From assembly GCA_900545625.1 (NCBI GenBank), contig UQZS01000003.1, positions 15,402 through 79,401 on the forward strand: a DNA stretch of 64,000 nucleotides, in the 5' to 3' direction. This DNA comes from an uncultured Oscillospiraceae bacterium (GTDB lineage: Bacteria > Bacillota > Clostridia > Oscillospirales > Acutalibacteraceae). Positions 33,054-41,333 of this stretch are shown in pieces; position 1 is the stretch's first letter; the number at the start of each line of letters is the position of its first letter. The position numbers and the translations under genes are program-made. The notes beneath the pieces are model-generated. The model searched no databases. It was not told where the DNA came from and saw only the letters and a list, made by a program, of their open reading frames with translations.

Positions 33054-33941
33054 ATGAAGTATAAATATAAATCCTTTTTATGCCTGTTTTTGGCGTGCAT
33101 GCTGCTCGTGCTCACGGCTTGCGGCTCAGAGGACGGCGACGCGGCCTCGGACGAAAGCCCCTACGGCACGACGAGATACAGCGGCGGCGTCTATGCCGAC
33201 GGCACCGACGCACCCGAAACGTATGCACAGCAATCCAACCTCATTTCCGTCACCGTGCCCGAGGGGTATACCCTTGTGCGCATTTCCTGGCTTTTGGAGG
33301 AAAAGGGCATTTGCACAAGCGACGCTTTTATCGAGGCAGCGCAGAATTACGACCTTTCTTCGAACCCACTGCTTGCCGATGTGCGTGCGGCTGAAAACGT
33401 CTGCTTCCCCTTGGAAGGGTATCTGTTCCCCGCGACCTATGAATTTGAAAAGAATACAGAGCCCAAGGCTGTCCTTGACGAAATGGTCGCCGCTTCCGCC
33501 GCGCGCATCACGGACAGCATGAAAGCAAAGGCACAGTCCATGGGGTATTCCATCCATGAGATTTTGACGATGGCTTCTATCATTGAGAAAGAGGCATACA
33601 CCGCCGAGCAGCGCACGCTGATCGCTTCAACGCTTTATAACCGTTTGGATGACGGCATGAAGCTGCAATGCGATGTGACCGTAAAATACTGCACGGGCGT
33701 CATCGAGCTGCAATATCCCGATCAGATCGACCACTACAAATACTATTACAACACCTACCGCTGCGGCGGCCTGCCGGCAGGCCCCATCTGCAATCCGGGG
33801 CTTTCCTCCATCAACGCGGCGCTGAACCCCGATGATACGGATTATCTGTATTTCGTCATCGATACGGAACCGCCTTATGAATCGCGCTTTGCTGCGACAT
33901 ATGAGGAACACCAGAAAAACTGCGAGGAAATGGGCTATTAA
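33054..33941 (+). CDS. MltG-like endolytic transglycosylase lipoprotein
   Basis: A 295-residue YceG/MltG-family protein that cleaves nascent glycan strands. The N-terminus is a lipoprotein signal with lipobox LTAC (cysteine about 23), unlike the transmembrane anchor of E. coli MltG. A short low-complexity linker is followed by a LysM-like part (VPEGYTLVRISWLLEEKGIC) and the catalytic domain with FPLEGYLFPATYEF and MASIIEKEA, whose Glu is the catalytic acid. LPAGPICNPGLSSINAALNP near the end is the family signature. It has its own promoter and is single-gene. Confidence 0.9.
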   Translation: MKYKYKSFLCLFLACMLLVLTACGSEDGDAASDESPYGTTRYSGGVYADGTDAPETYAQQSNLISVTVPEGYTLVRISWLLEEKGICTSDAFIEAAQNYDLSSNPLLADVRAAENVCFPLEGYLFPATYEFEKNTEPKAVLDEMVAASAARITDSMKAKAQSMGYSIHEILTMASIIEKEAYTAEQRTLIASTLYNRLDDGMKLQCDVTVKYCTGVIELQYPDQIDHYKYYYNTYRCGGLPAGPICNPGLSSINAALNPDDTDYLYFVIDTEPPYESRFAATYEEHQKNCEEMGY

Positions 33942-34065
33942 AGCCGCAACCGCGCACAGCAACCGACGGTTGCAGAGAAATTTTCCGCTGCAAACCGAAA
34001 TCGGTGGCAAACCTAAGTGGATTATATTATAATTCTGCCAAACAACCGCTCGAAGGGAGAACACT

Positions 34066-34701
34066 ATGAATATTGAAATTGCGAACCGCTTAGTCGCGCT
34101 GCGCAAGGCGAACGGTCTTTCGCAGGAGGCGCTTGCCGAAAAGCTCGGCATCAGCCGTCAGGCGATCTCCAAATGGGAGCGCGCAGAGGCTTCGCCCGAT
34201 ACCGACAACCTTATGGCGTTAGCGCAGCTGTACGGCATGACGCTTGACGCACTGCTGAACACCGAAAACGATGCATATGTGCTTGACGGCGCAGACACAG
34301 CACAGCCCGAGGAGGAAGCCCCCAAAAAGCTCCCGAAAACGCCCTTACAGAAAAAAGCGGACAGCATGCTGAAATTCCCTTTCCCGCTGGTGGTTGTCAT
34401 CGCTTATCTGATTTTCGGCTTCGCAGGTGATATTTGGCATCCGTCGTGGCTTGTTTTTCTGCTCCTCCCGATCTATTATCATTTGGCAGGTGCACTGGAG
34501 ATTCGCAATAAAAAAGCGCGGCTGCTGGCTATGCCTGTACCCGAGGTCATTTTGCTTGTGTATTTGCTGCTCGGTTTCCTTGGCGGGCTCTGGAATCCAA
34601 GCTGGGTCATCTTTCTGCTTATTCCGCTGTATTATTGGATCGTTGCATGCTTCTATAAGCCCGATCAGGGAAAAAATGACGCGTCCGACGAGCAAAAATA
34701 A
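34066..34701 (+). CDS. Membrane-bound XRE-family regulator with duplicated two-helix module
   Basis: A 211-residue protein. The N-terminal XRE helix-turn-helix (about 4-60; LSQEALAEKLGISRQAISKW is typical) is joined by an acidic linker to four hydrophobic helices. The membrane part is an internal duplication: YLIFGFAGDIWHPSWLVFLL (about 118-137) and YLLLGFLGGLWNPSWVIFLL (about 167-186) are clearly the same module. It should bind DNA while sitting in the membrane. GAAGGGAG precedes ATG 34066, a TATAAT lies at 34028-34033, and ACCGAAATCGGT (33994-34005) is a small palindrome that could be its operator. Confidence 0.85.
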   Translation: MNIEIANRLVALRKANGLSQEALAEKLGISRQAISKWERAEASPDTDNLMALAQLYGMTLDALLNTENDAYVLDGADTAQPEEEAPKKLPKTPLQKKADSMLKFPFPLVVVIAYLIFGFAGDIWHPSWLVFLLLPIYYHLAGALEIRNKKARLLAMPVPEVILLVYLLLGFLGGLWNPSWVIFLLIPLYYWIVACFYKPDQGKNDASDEQK

Positions 34702-34717
34702 CGACTTTTTCATGAAA

Positions 34718-34749
34718 AAAACGGCAAAGCACAGCGCTTTGCCGTTTTT
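34718..34749 (+). terminator. Terminator of the XRE gene
   Basis: A 13-bp stem AAAACGGCAAAGC with its complement, ending in T5. Confidence 0.88.
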
Positions 34750-34755
34750 CCGCGC

Positions 34756-34773
34756 CTATGGAATTTTCCATAG
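34756..34773. promoter_or_regulatory. Inverted-repeat operator candidate at the flavodiiron promoter
   Basis: CTATGGAA-TT-TTCCATAG: perfect 8-bp arms. It ends at the -35 position of the promoter inferred from the TACAAT at 34794-34799. Confidence 0.5.
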
Positions 34774-34799
34774 CTTTTCCTATCAAAATATGATACAAT
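34771..34799 (+). promoter_or_regulatory. Promoter of the flavodiiron gene
   Basis: TAGCTT, 17 bases, TACAAT. The weak -35 and the overlapping palindrome suggest regulated expression. Confidence 0.5.
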
Positions 34800-34847
34800 A
34801 CTGTTCGATTGGGGACTTCCCAAAACGCAAACGGAGGAATCGCAGTT

Positions 34848-36041
34848 ATGTATTGCACACGCAAAATCACAGAGAATATTTCCTATATCGGCAGCAGCGA
34901 CCGCAGGCTTTCGCTGTTTGAAAACATGTATCCCGTGCCGAACGGCGTCTCCTACAACGCCTATTTTCTGGATGACGAAAAAATTGCCATCCTCGACACG
35001 GTGGACAAGTCGATTATGGAACAGTATTTGGAAAACATCGATTTTCTGTTGAACGGCAGGACGCCGGATTATATCATCGTCAATCACATGGAGCCGGACC
35101 ACTGCGCAGCGCTCGGCACGCTTTGCGCGAAATATCCGTCGTTGCAGATCGTCTGCACCGCAAAAGCGGCGGCGCTTATCGGGCAGTTTTACAACGCCGA
35201 GCTTGCCGCGCGCTGCTTGCAGGTCAAAGAGGGCGACACCCTCTCTTTAGGGCGGCACACGCTGGCGTTTTACACCGCGCCTATGGTGCACTGGCCCGAG
35301 GTCATGGTCACCTACGATCAAACCGAGCACATTTTGTTTTCCGCAGATGCGTTCGGGACGTTCGGTGCGCTCGGCGGCAGCATTTTTGCCGACGAAACCG
35401 GCTTTGATTTCGCAGAAGCACGGCGGTATTACGCAAATATCGTAGGCAAATACGGCCCGCAGGTTCTTGCGCTGCTCAAAAAAGCAGCGGGGCTTGCCAT
35501 AGACTGCATCTGCCCGCTGCACGGCCCCATCTGGCGTCGGGACTTTGACACGTTCGTAGAAAAATATCAGAAGTGGGCTTCTTACACGCCGGAGGAGAAA
35601 GCGGTACTGATCGCCTATGGCTCGATTTACGGCGGCACGCAGAACGCGGCGGAGATTCTGGCGGCGAAGCTCGCGGACAAGGGCGTTACAAACCTTGCGG
35701 TCTACGATGTTTCCTGCATACACCCGTCCTACCTCGTCAGCGAGGCGTTTCGGTGCAGCCACCTTGTATTTGCCTCTTCAACCTATAACAACGGTATTTT
35801 CACCAATATGGAAACGCTGCTTTTGGACTTGAAAGCACATGCACTGAAAAACCGCACAGCTGCGCTTATGGAAAACGGCTCTTGGGCGCCGCAGAGCGGC
35901 AAGCTCATGCGCGAGCTGCTCACCTCCATGCCGGGGATCATGCTGCTGGAAGAGACAGTTTCTCTGCGTTCCACTGTAAAGCCGGACAACCTGACGGAAA
36001 TAGACGCGCTGGCAAGCGCACTCGCGGCGGATCTTCAGTAA
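34848..36041 (+). CDS. Flavodiiron protein (FprA family)
   Basis: A 397-residue cytoplasmic O2/NO reductase. The N-terminal metallo-beta-lactamase-like domain carries the diiron ligands in NHMEPDHCAAL (about 80-90, HxExD), the APMVHWPEVM segment (about 145-154) and FSADAFGTFG (about 165-174). A flavodoxin domain (about 250-397) begins AVLIAYGSIYGGTQNAAE, the FMN phosphate loop. Reduction of O2 to water protects anaerobes. ATG 34848 follows GGAGG; the frame extends to 34809 without a ribosome site. Confidence 0.95.
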   Translation: MYCTRKITENISYIGSSDRRLSLFENMYPVPNGVSYNAYFLDDEKIAILDTVDKSIMEQYLENIDFLLNGRTPDYIIVNHMEPDHCAALGTLCAKYPSLQIVCTAKAAALIGQFYNAELAARCLQVKEGDTLSLGRHTLAFYTAPMVHWPEVMVTYDQTEHILFSADAFGTFGALGGSIFADETGFDFAEARRYYANIVGKYGPQVLALLKKAAGLAIDCICPLHGPIWRRDFDTFVEKYQKWASYTPEEKAVLIAYGSIYGGTQNAAEILAAKLADKGVTNLAVYDVSCIHPSYLVSEAFRCSHLVFASSTYNNGIFTNMETLLLDLKAHALKNRTAALMENGSWAPQSGKLMRELLTSMPGIMLLEETVSLRSTVKPDNLTEIDALASALAADLQ

Positions 36042-36081
36042 TACGCCATAAAACAAAGCGGATGGAACGGGGTAATTCAAT

Positions 36082-37104
36082 TTGAAGCGGACAGAATTCA
36101 AACGTTTTTGCAGGCAGAACCGAAAAGTGCTGGGGATCGCAGCAGGCGCACTTGCGCTCGTTCTGATTTGCACAGCAGTCACGGTTTTTGCCGTGCGGCG
36201 GCACCGGGCTGCTTTGGAAGCAGAAGCGGCAGCACAGGTTGAAACGGCGACGACGGCTGCGACGACGACCGAACCGCCCAAGCCCGTCGGCACGACAAAG
36301 TCTGTCGCACCGGAAGAGACCAAGCCGCCGAAACGCGAGCCCCCGAAGCAAACGGCAACCGTCTGTTTGGATGTGCCGTACATCAACCAACGGGCGAAGT
36401 ATCCGACCGGCTGCGAGAGCGTTTCCGCAGTGATGGTGATGCGGTACTGGGGCATGAACATTTCGCCGGAATATTTCATTAACAATCTGCTTGCCAAAGG
36501 CAGCGTACCCGTCCGCGACAGCAACGGCACCTACTTTGGGGATGACCCGCGCAAGGTCTTTTTGGGCAACCCGTACAGCGAATTGGGCTGGGGCTGCTAT
36601 GCGCCTGTCATCGTCAACGCGATCAACAAGTATATCGACCATGACAAATTCACCGTTGGCGCGGTTTACGGACTCTCGCCCGATGCACTCTGCGAGCGCT
36701 ACATCGACAAGGGAATCCCTGTCCTCTTTTGGGCGACGGCAGATATGGAAAAGGCTGAAAACGGCAAGACATGGTTTATCAACGGCACTTCGGAGACCTT
36801 TACCTGGAAGCGTCCGATGCACTGTCTGGTGCTCGTCGGGTATAACGACAGCGGCTATTTCTTCAACGACCCGCTGCAGAGCAAAAACTTTTACTATTCG
36901 AAAAGTTCTGTAACGGCAGCCTACAACGCGCTTGGGCGGCAGGCCGTCATTTTGCAAAAGGCTGCGCCGAAGCCGACCGAACCGTCCACCGTGCCAACCA
37001 CTGCGCCAACCACTGCGCCGACCACTGCACCGGCTACTGCACCCGAAACGACGCTGCCCGAAACTACGGGCAGTACGACTTCGAATTCCACTGCCGTTTC
37101 GTAA
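36082..37104 (+). CDS. Membrane-anchored C39-like peptidase with Thr/Pro-rich tail
   Basis: A 340-residue protein with one N-terminal helix (about 18-37), a Thr/Pro/Lys-rich linker (about 50-95) and a papain-like C39_2 domain (about 96-295). The domain has DVPYINQRAKYPTGCESVSA (Gln and catalytic Cys) and RPMHCLVLVGYNDSGYFFND (catalytic His). The last 45 residues are PTTAPTTAP-type imperfect repeats, probably a wall-spanning tail. Targets are unknown. The start is TTG 36082 with GGGGTAA about 8 bases upstream. It follows the flavodiiron gene by 40 bases. Confidence 0.82.
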   Translation: MKRTEFKRFCRQNRKVLGIAAGALALVLICTAVTVFAVRRHRAALEAEAAAQVETATTAATTTEPPKPVGTTKSVAPEETKPPKREPPKQTATVCLDVPYINQRAKYPTGCESVSAVMVMRYWGMNISPEYFINNLLAKGSVPVRDSNGTYFGDDPRKVFLGNPYSELGWGCYAPVIVNAINKYIDHDKFTVGAVYGLSPDALCERYIDKGIPVLFWATADMEKAENGKTWFINGTSETFTWKRPMHCLVLVGYNDSGYFFNDPLQSKNFYYSKSSVTAAYNALGRQAVILQKAAPKPTEPSTVPTTAPTTAPTTAPATAPETTLPETTGSTTSNSTAVS

Positions 37105-37107
37105 GAA

Positions 37108-37135
37108 AAAACGCTTCCCTTGTGGGAAGCGTTTT
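37108..37135. terminator. Bidirectional terminator
   Basis: A 12-bp perfect stem AAAACGCTTCCC with its complement and a 4-base loop, between convergent genes. Confidence 0.9.
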
Positions 37136-37162
37136 GCTGCACGATACCGCACGCGCTGCTTT

Positions 37163-38074
37163 CTATTCCGAAAAGCCGAAATGCTCGGCGATTTTTCGAT
37201 ACTGCGGCGTGGGCACGCCGTACCGTTTTCCCAGCCGCACAGGCTCAAACAGCAGGCCGTCGATCTCCGAAGGCTTTCCCGCGCGCAGGTCGCGCTGCAT
37301 GGAGGTCGAAGCGTTGGGGCTAAGCGCATCAAGAATGGTCAGGTTGGTCTTTACAATATCCACATCAAACGGGGTTCCCATCGCTTTGGCGAGTGCGTCG
37401 ATCTCCCGCATTAAGGAAACAAACAATGCGCGTTCCTCCCCCTCCTTTTGAAACCGTCCGGCGTCCGCGTCAAAATACAGGCCCGCTGCCGCCATAGGCG
37501 ATGTATAGGCGTACTTTTTGAGCGTGTCGCGGCGGATATTCTCGGACAACACGGGCGTGATCCCCGCCTGTTTCAGATCTTCGGCAACCGCTTGCAAAGC
37601 GGGGCGCATCTGTGCGCATTCGCGCACGCCGTACACCGCGCGGAATATGTCGCCCTGCATTTCCACCGTCCCCGGCCGCGGCGAAGAAGCAGCGATATAA
37701 ATGCAGCCATCCGTCACCAAAGGCTTCGGTAGTTTTTCCTGAAGCACCGCGCCTGTGCCGTATATGTTGAGAAGCGGTATGACTACGGTATTTTCTGTGC
37801 ATATGCGTGAAAGCACGGGGACAATACTTTCAAGGGAATAGCCTTTGACTGCAACAAAGATCACATCGGGGCGCTCGTTATAGCGCTCGCTGTCGCAGAC
37901 CCGCGCGCACGGCACAATTTGCGTTTCACCGTTTTTTTGTAAGCATATCCCCTGCTTTTTAAGAATTTCCATGGTTTTGCCGCGGGCGATAATGTCGCAC
38001 GTAAGCCCCGCTCGCAGCAGAAATGCCGCGAGCGCCCCGCCGACCGCGCCCGCGCCGATCACACAATAGTGCAT
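37163..38074 (-). CDS. 2-Dehydropantoate 2-reductase family protein
   Basis: A 303-residue NADPH-dependent oxidoreductase of the ketopantoate reductase family. The Rossmann motif is IGAGAVGGALAAFLL (about 5-19), then VAVKGYSLE with the conserved catalytic Lys (about 76-84), and the C-terminal helical domain with SEIDGLLFEPVRLGKRYGVP (about 271-290). It could make pantoate for CoA synthesis, but paralogs with other substrates are common and no panB, panC or panD is nearby. A weak divergent promoter (TTGCAA, 15 bases, TACAAT) lies at 38107-38133. Confidence 0.82.
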   Translation of the reverse strand: MHYCVIGAGAVGGALAAFLLRAGLTCDIIARGKTMEILKKQGICLQKNGETQIVPCARVCDSERYNERPDVIFVAVKGYSLESIVPVLSRICTENTVVIPLLNIYGTGAVLQEKLPKPLVTDGCIYIAASSPRPGTVEMQGDIFRAVYGVRECAQMRPALQAVAEDLKQAGITPVLSENIRRDTLKKYAYTSPMAAAGLYFDADAGRFQKEGEERALFVSLMREIDALAKAMGTPFDVDIVKTNLTILDALSPNASTSMQRDLRAGKPSEIDGLLFEPVRLGKRYGVPTPQYRKIAEHFGFSE

Positions 38075-38182
38075 TATGAACCTTCTTTCCTTTTGTTCTG
38101 TTCTCTATTGTAACACAGATCATTCTTTTGCAACAGCCCCCTGCCTTTGCGGCAAGTTCTCAGAAAGGATCTGACTTATCCC

Positions 38183-38866
38183 ATGCAGCCGAAAGCCAAA
38201 GAAAACCTGCTGCTCATCCTAAAAATCGTCGCTGCGGCGGCGGTCTTTGTTACCATACTGTTGTATTACGATACGCTTGTAAGCCTGGATGTGCGCGCGC
38301 TTGCAGCGGCCGCGCCTTCGGTTCTGGCGGCGGCAGGGCTCGTACTGTGCGTGTATGTGCTGAAAGGGCTTGTTTTCGTCATCCCCGCCGCGCTTTTGTA
38401 TATCCCCGTGGGCATGGCGTTCTCCCCAGCCGTCGCACTCGCGATCAATTTGGCGGGTGTCGCATTGGAGGTAACGGTCTCCTACCTTTTCGGGCGTTTT
38501 TTGGGCGGTGAAAAGATCCGTGAAATGCTCTCGAAAAAGAAGGGCGGGCGCAAGATCCTCGAATGGCAGGCGGGAAAGGCCGGGAGTGCTTCCGTATTCG
38601 GCATGCGGCTGCTGCCCGTGTTCCCCATTGATTTTGTCAGCCTGTTTTTGGGCGCGAGCCGCTTCGGCTTTTGGCGGTATCTGCCGCTTTCGGTCATCGG
38701 TATCGCCCCGCGCGTTATCCTGTTCACGCTTTTAGGGGATGCGGCATACGACTATATTCCGATGCGCTTGATCCTGATCCTCATTCTGATCGCCGTGCCG
38801 GCTGCAGCGATAGGCATCATTGCCAAGACGCTGTATGACCGCCGCAGGGCACGGGAAGAACGGTAA
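38183..38866 (+). CDS. TVP38/TMEM64 (DedA-like) membrane protein
   Basis: A 227-residue inner-membrane protein of the VTT/SNARE-associated family, with about six helices. Signature segments are IPAALLYIPVGMAFSPAVAL (about 70-89), YLFGRFLGGEKI with the conserved G-x-F-x-G-R region (about 106-117), and MRLLPVFPIDFVSLFLGASR (about 145-164). Roles in lipid scrambling or membrane homeostasis are known for relatives. ATG 38183 is preceded by AAAGGA at a slightly long distance; TTG 38147 is less likely. The ylmH-like gene follows by 13 bases. Confidence 0.85.
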   Translation: MQPKAKENLLLILKIVAAAAVFVTILLYYDTLVSLDVRALAAAAPSVLAAAGLVLCVYVLKGLVFVIPAALLYIPVGMAFSPAVALAINLAGVALEVTVSYLFGRFLGGEKIREMLSKKKGGRKILEWQAGKAGSASVFGMRLLPVFPIDFVSLFLGASRFGFWRYLPLSVIGIAPRVILFTLLGDAAYDYIPMRLILILILIAVPAAAIGIIAKTLYDRRRAREER

Positions 38867-38879
38867 AGGAGGATAACTT

Positions 38880-39632
38880 ATGCAGCAATCCGAAGACGCG
38901 CTTTTATGCAGGCGTTTTGCAGAGCTTGCCGAACGCGCACAAGTAAGCGGTAAAGTCATTTGCTCGGACTTTTTGAACCTGCACGAACAAAACCTGCTGC
39001 GCACTGTGCGCTGTGCCGTGCCTGTGGCACTGTACGGCGGCTTTGACGAGGCGGAGCGCAAGATCGCCTGCTTTGGAGCGGCGGATATGCGCGAGGCGGC
39101 AGATGCAGCGGATTTTCGCCTGCTGAAGATCGAACCCGCCAACCCGAAATTTGCAGATATCCTTTCACACCGCGATTTTCTGGGCAGCATTTTAAGCCTT
39201 GGCCTGCGGCGCGAAAAGCTCGGCGATATTTTAATTACAGAGAACTGTGCGTATGTCGTGTGCGCGGCGCGCGCAGGAGAATTTTTGGCGGAGAATCTGG
39301 AACGTGTGCGCCATACGACCATGCGCTGCTCGTTTGTGGACACGCTGCCCGCAGGGGCTTTGCCGATTTTAGAGACGCGCGAGGCGGTGATCGCTTCGGA
39401 ACGGCTTGACGCGCTGGTGGCAGCCGTTTACCACCTGTCGCGCAGCGAGGCGCAAAAGCTCATTGCCGCCGAGCGGGTGTTTGTGGACAGCGCTGCCGTG
39501 CTGCGTGCGGACGCGCTTCCGAAATCCGGACAGCTTGTTTCCGTGCGCGGATACGGACGATTCCGCTATAACGGCGTTTTGCGCGAGACGAAAAAGGGCA
39601 AGCTGCGCGCTGCGGTCGGTATATATATTTGA
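38880..39632 (+). CDS. YlmH-like S4-domain RNA-binding protein
   Basis: A 250-residue protein. The N-terminal YlmH domain (about 1-165) includes SHRDFLGSILSLGLRREKLG and GDILI. The C-terminal S4 RNA-binding domain (about 170-245) has SERLDALVAAVYHLSRSEAQ, the typical S4 start. Relatives act in ribosome rescue or lie beside divIVA in the cell-division cluster; here it sits after a TVP38 gene instead. GGAGG precedes ATG 38880. A strong terminator follows. Confidence 0.88.
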   Translation: MQQSEDALLCRRFAELAERAQVSGKVICSDFLNLHEQNLLRTVRCAVPVALYGGFDEAERKIACFGAADMREAADAADFRLLKIEPANPKFADILSHRDFLGSILSLGLRREKLGDILITENCAYVVCAARAGEFLAENLERVRHTTMRCSFVDTLPAGALPILETREAVIASERLDALVAAVYHLSRSEAQKLIAAERVFVDSAAVLRADALPKSGQLVSVRGYGRFRYNGVLRETKKGKLRAAVGIYI

Positions 39633-39665
39633 TCGCAGCTTCTGTAAAGTTATATTCCTTTACAC

Positions 39666-39713
39666 AAAACAGCAGTCGGCAGGCCTGTTTTCGGTCTGCC
39701 GGCTGCTGTTTTT
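39666..39713. terminator. Bidirectional terminator
   Basis: A stem of about 17 bp (AAAACAGCAGTCGGCAG with its near complement, one G-T pair) followed by a T6 run. Confidence 0.88.
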
Positions 39714-39731
39714 TCTGCTGAAAAACGGAAC

Positions 39732-41333
39732 TCAGTGCTCGTCTCGCAGCACCGCTTCGGCACATTTGATGCCGTCCACGGCGGCGGAGACGATGCCGCC
39801 CGCGTAGCCTGCACCCTCGCCGCACGGGAACAGTCCGTTCGCCTTGCTTTGGAAGAACTCGTCGCGCACAATGCGCACGGGCGAAGAAGAGCGCGTTTCG
39901 GGCGCGGTCAGCACCGCTTCGGGGAACGCAAAGCCCTGCAGCATGGTATCCATTTTGACGATCGCTTCCCGCATGGTCTGTGTCACACGGTCGGGCAAAA
40001 GAGCATACAGATTGGAAAGCCGGACGCCCGTTGGGCAGGTCGGCGTGACGGAACCGAGTGTTTGCGAGGACGGTGCGCCGCGCAGAAAATCGCCCACGAG
40101 CATGGCGGGCGCAGTATAGTCTCCCCCGCCGAGCAAGAACGCCTTTTGCTCGATCTGCCGCTGGAAATACATGCCGTCAAGCGGATGGTCACCCGGGAAC
40201 TGTGCGGGCTCAATACCCACAAGCAATGCGGCGTTCGCATTTTCGCCGTCGCGCGCATACGGGCTCATGCCGTTGGTTACGACCGTCCCCGCTTCGCTTG
40301 CAGCACATACCACCGTGCCGCCGGGACACATACAGAAGGTATACGCACCCCTGCCGCCGTAGGGGTGGCAGGCGAGCTTATAATCCGCCGCGTGCAGCTT
40401 TGGGTGGCCTGCGAACGCACCGTATTGCGCGCGGTCGATCATTTCCTGCTTATGCTCGATGCGCGCGCCGATGGAAAACGCCTTTTGCTGCATCGGCACG
40501 CCGCGGCTGTAAAGCATTTCGACCGTGTCGCGTGCGGAATGCCCGATGGCGAGCACCACCGCATCGGTCTCCATATCCGTTTCCCCGCCGTTTTTGTCCG
40601 TCATACGCACACCCTGCACCGCGCCGTTGTTGAGAAACAGGTCGGTCAACTGTGTCTCAAAGCGGACTTCGCCGCCCAAATCGATGATCTCTTCACGAAA
40701 TGCGCGCACCACTGCAGGGAGCTTGTCCGTGCCGATGTGGGGCTTGGCGCTATACAGGATCTCCGGCGGCGCACCGTGCTCGACGAATTGCCGCAGCACC
40801 TCGCGCTGGCGGACGTCCTTCGTTCCCGTATTGAGCTTGCCGTCGGAAAACGTACCTGCACCACCTTCCCCGAACTGCACATTCGTGTTTGGATCAAGCA
40901 CTCGCTTTTCCCAAAAGTCATGCACGCTTTTCTGCCGTTCCTCCACGCATTTGCCGCGTTCGAGCACAACGGGGCGCAGCCCCGCGCGCGCCAAAATCAG
41001 CGCGGCAAACATACCCGCCGGGCCAAAGCCGGCCACGACAGGGCGCAAGTCCGTCCTGCGGCGGTTTTCGGGAATGGCATAGGTATAAATTTGTGCTTTC
41101 TGCACACGGTTCGTATGCAAGCGCGAAAGCAAACGATCTTCATCGCCGTCTATTTCCACATCCACGGCATAAATGAATTTGATTTCCTCTTTTTTACGGC
41201 AGTCGAGCGATTTGCGGAAAATAGAAAGCCTGCGGATATTCCGCTCGTCGATGCGCAGCGCTTTCGCAGCAAGACGCGGTAAAATCTGCTCGTCTTCCGC
41301 AAGCGGGAGCTTCAATTCCTGGATTCGCAGCAC
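39732..41333 (-). CDS. FAD-dependent dehydrogenase (COG2509 family)
   Basis: A 533-residue flavoprotein. An N-terminal ferredoxin-like segment of about 90 residues (LRIDERNIRRLSIFRKSLDC) precedes the FAD-binding GFGPAGMFAALILARAGL (about 107-124). VLAIGHSARDT and the C-terminal FPCGEGAGYAGGIVSAAVDG (about 500-519) follow. The family is widespread in anaerobes without an assigned reaction. The start is GTG 41333, preceded by AGGAGG and lying inside the end of the other flavoprotein gene (22-base overlap), so the two are coupled. Confidence 0.87.
   Translation of the reverse strand: MLRIQELKLPLAEDEQILPRLAAKALRIDERNIRRLSIFRKSLDCRKKEEIKFIYAVDVEIDGDEDRLLSRLHTNRVQKAQIYTYAIPENRRRTDLRPVVAGFGPAGMFAALILARAGLRPVVLERGKCVEERQKSVHDFWEKRVLDPNTNVQFGEGGAGTFSDGKLNTGTKDVRQREVLRQFVEHGAPPEILYSAKPHIGTDKLPAVVRAFREEIIDLGGEVRFETQLTDLFLNNGAVQGVRMTDKNGGETDMETDAVVLAIGHSARDTVEMLYSRGVPMQQKAFSIGARIEHKQEMIDRAQYGAFAGHPKLHAADYKLACHPYGGRGAYTFCMCPGGTVVCAASEAGTVVTNGMSPYARDGENANAALLVGIEPAQFPGDHPLDGMYFQRQIEQKAFLLGGGDYTAPAMLVGDFLRGAPSSQTLGSVTPTCPTGVRLSNLYALLPDRVTQTMREAIVKMDTMLQGFAFPEAVLTAPETRSSSPVRIVRDEFFQSKANGLFPCGEGAGYAGGIVSAAVDGIKCAEAVLRDEH

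Noticed and set aside
36960-37090. Tandem Thr/Ala/Pro codon repeats as a mobile or regulatory repeat
   Set aside because: They encode a low-complexity wall-spanning tail common in secreted Firmicutes proteins.
39735-41282. 515-codon open frame on the plus strand opposite the FAD-dependent dehydrogenase gene
   Set aside because: It is the antisense shadow of a clearly conserved flavoprotein; composition is Arg/His-rich, with no ribosome site and no recognisable domain.
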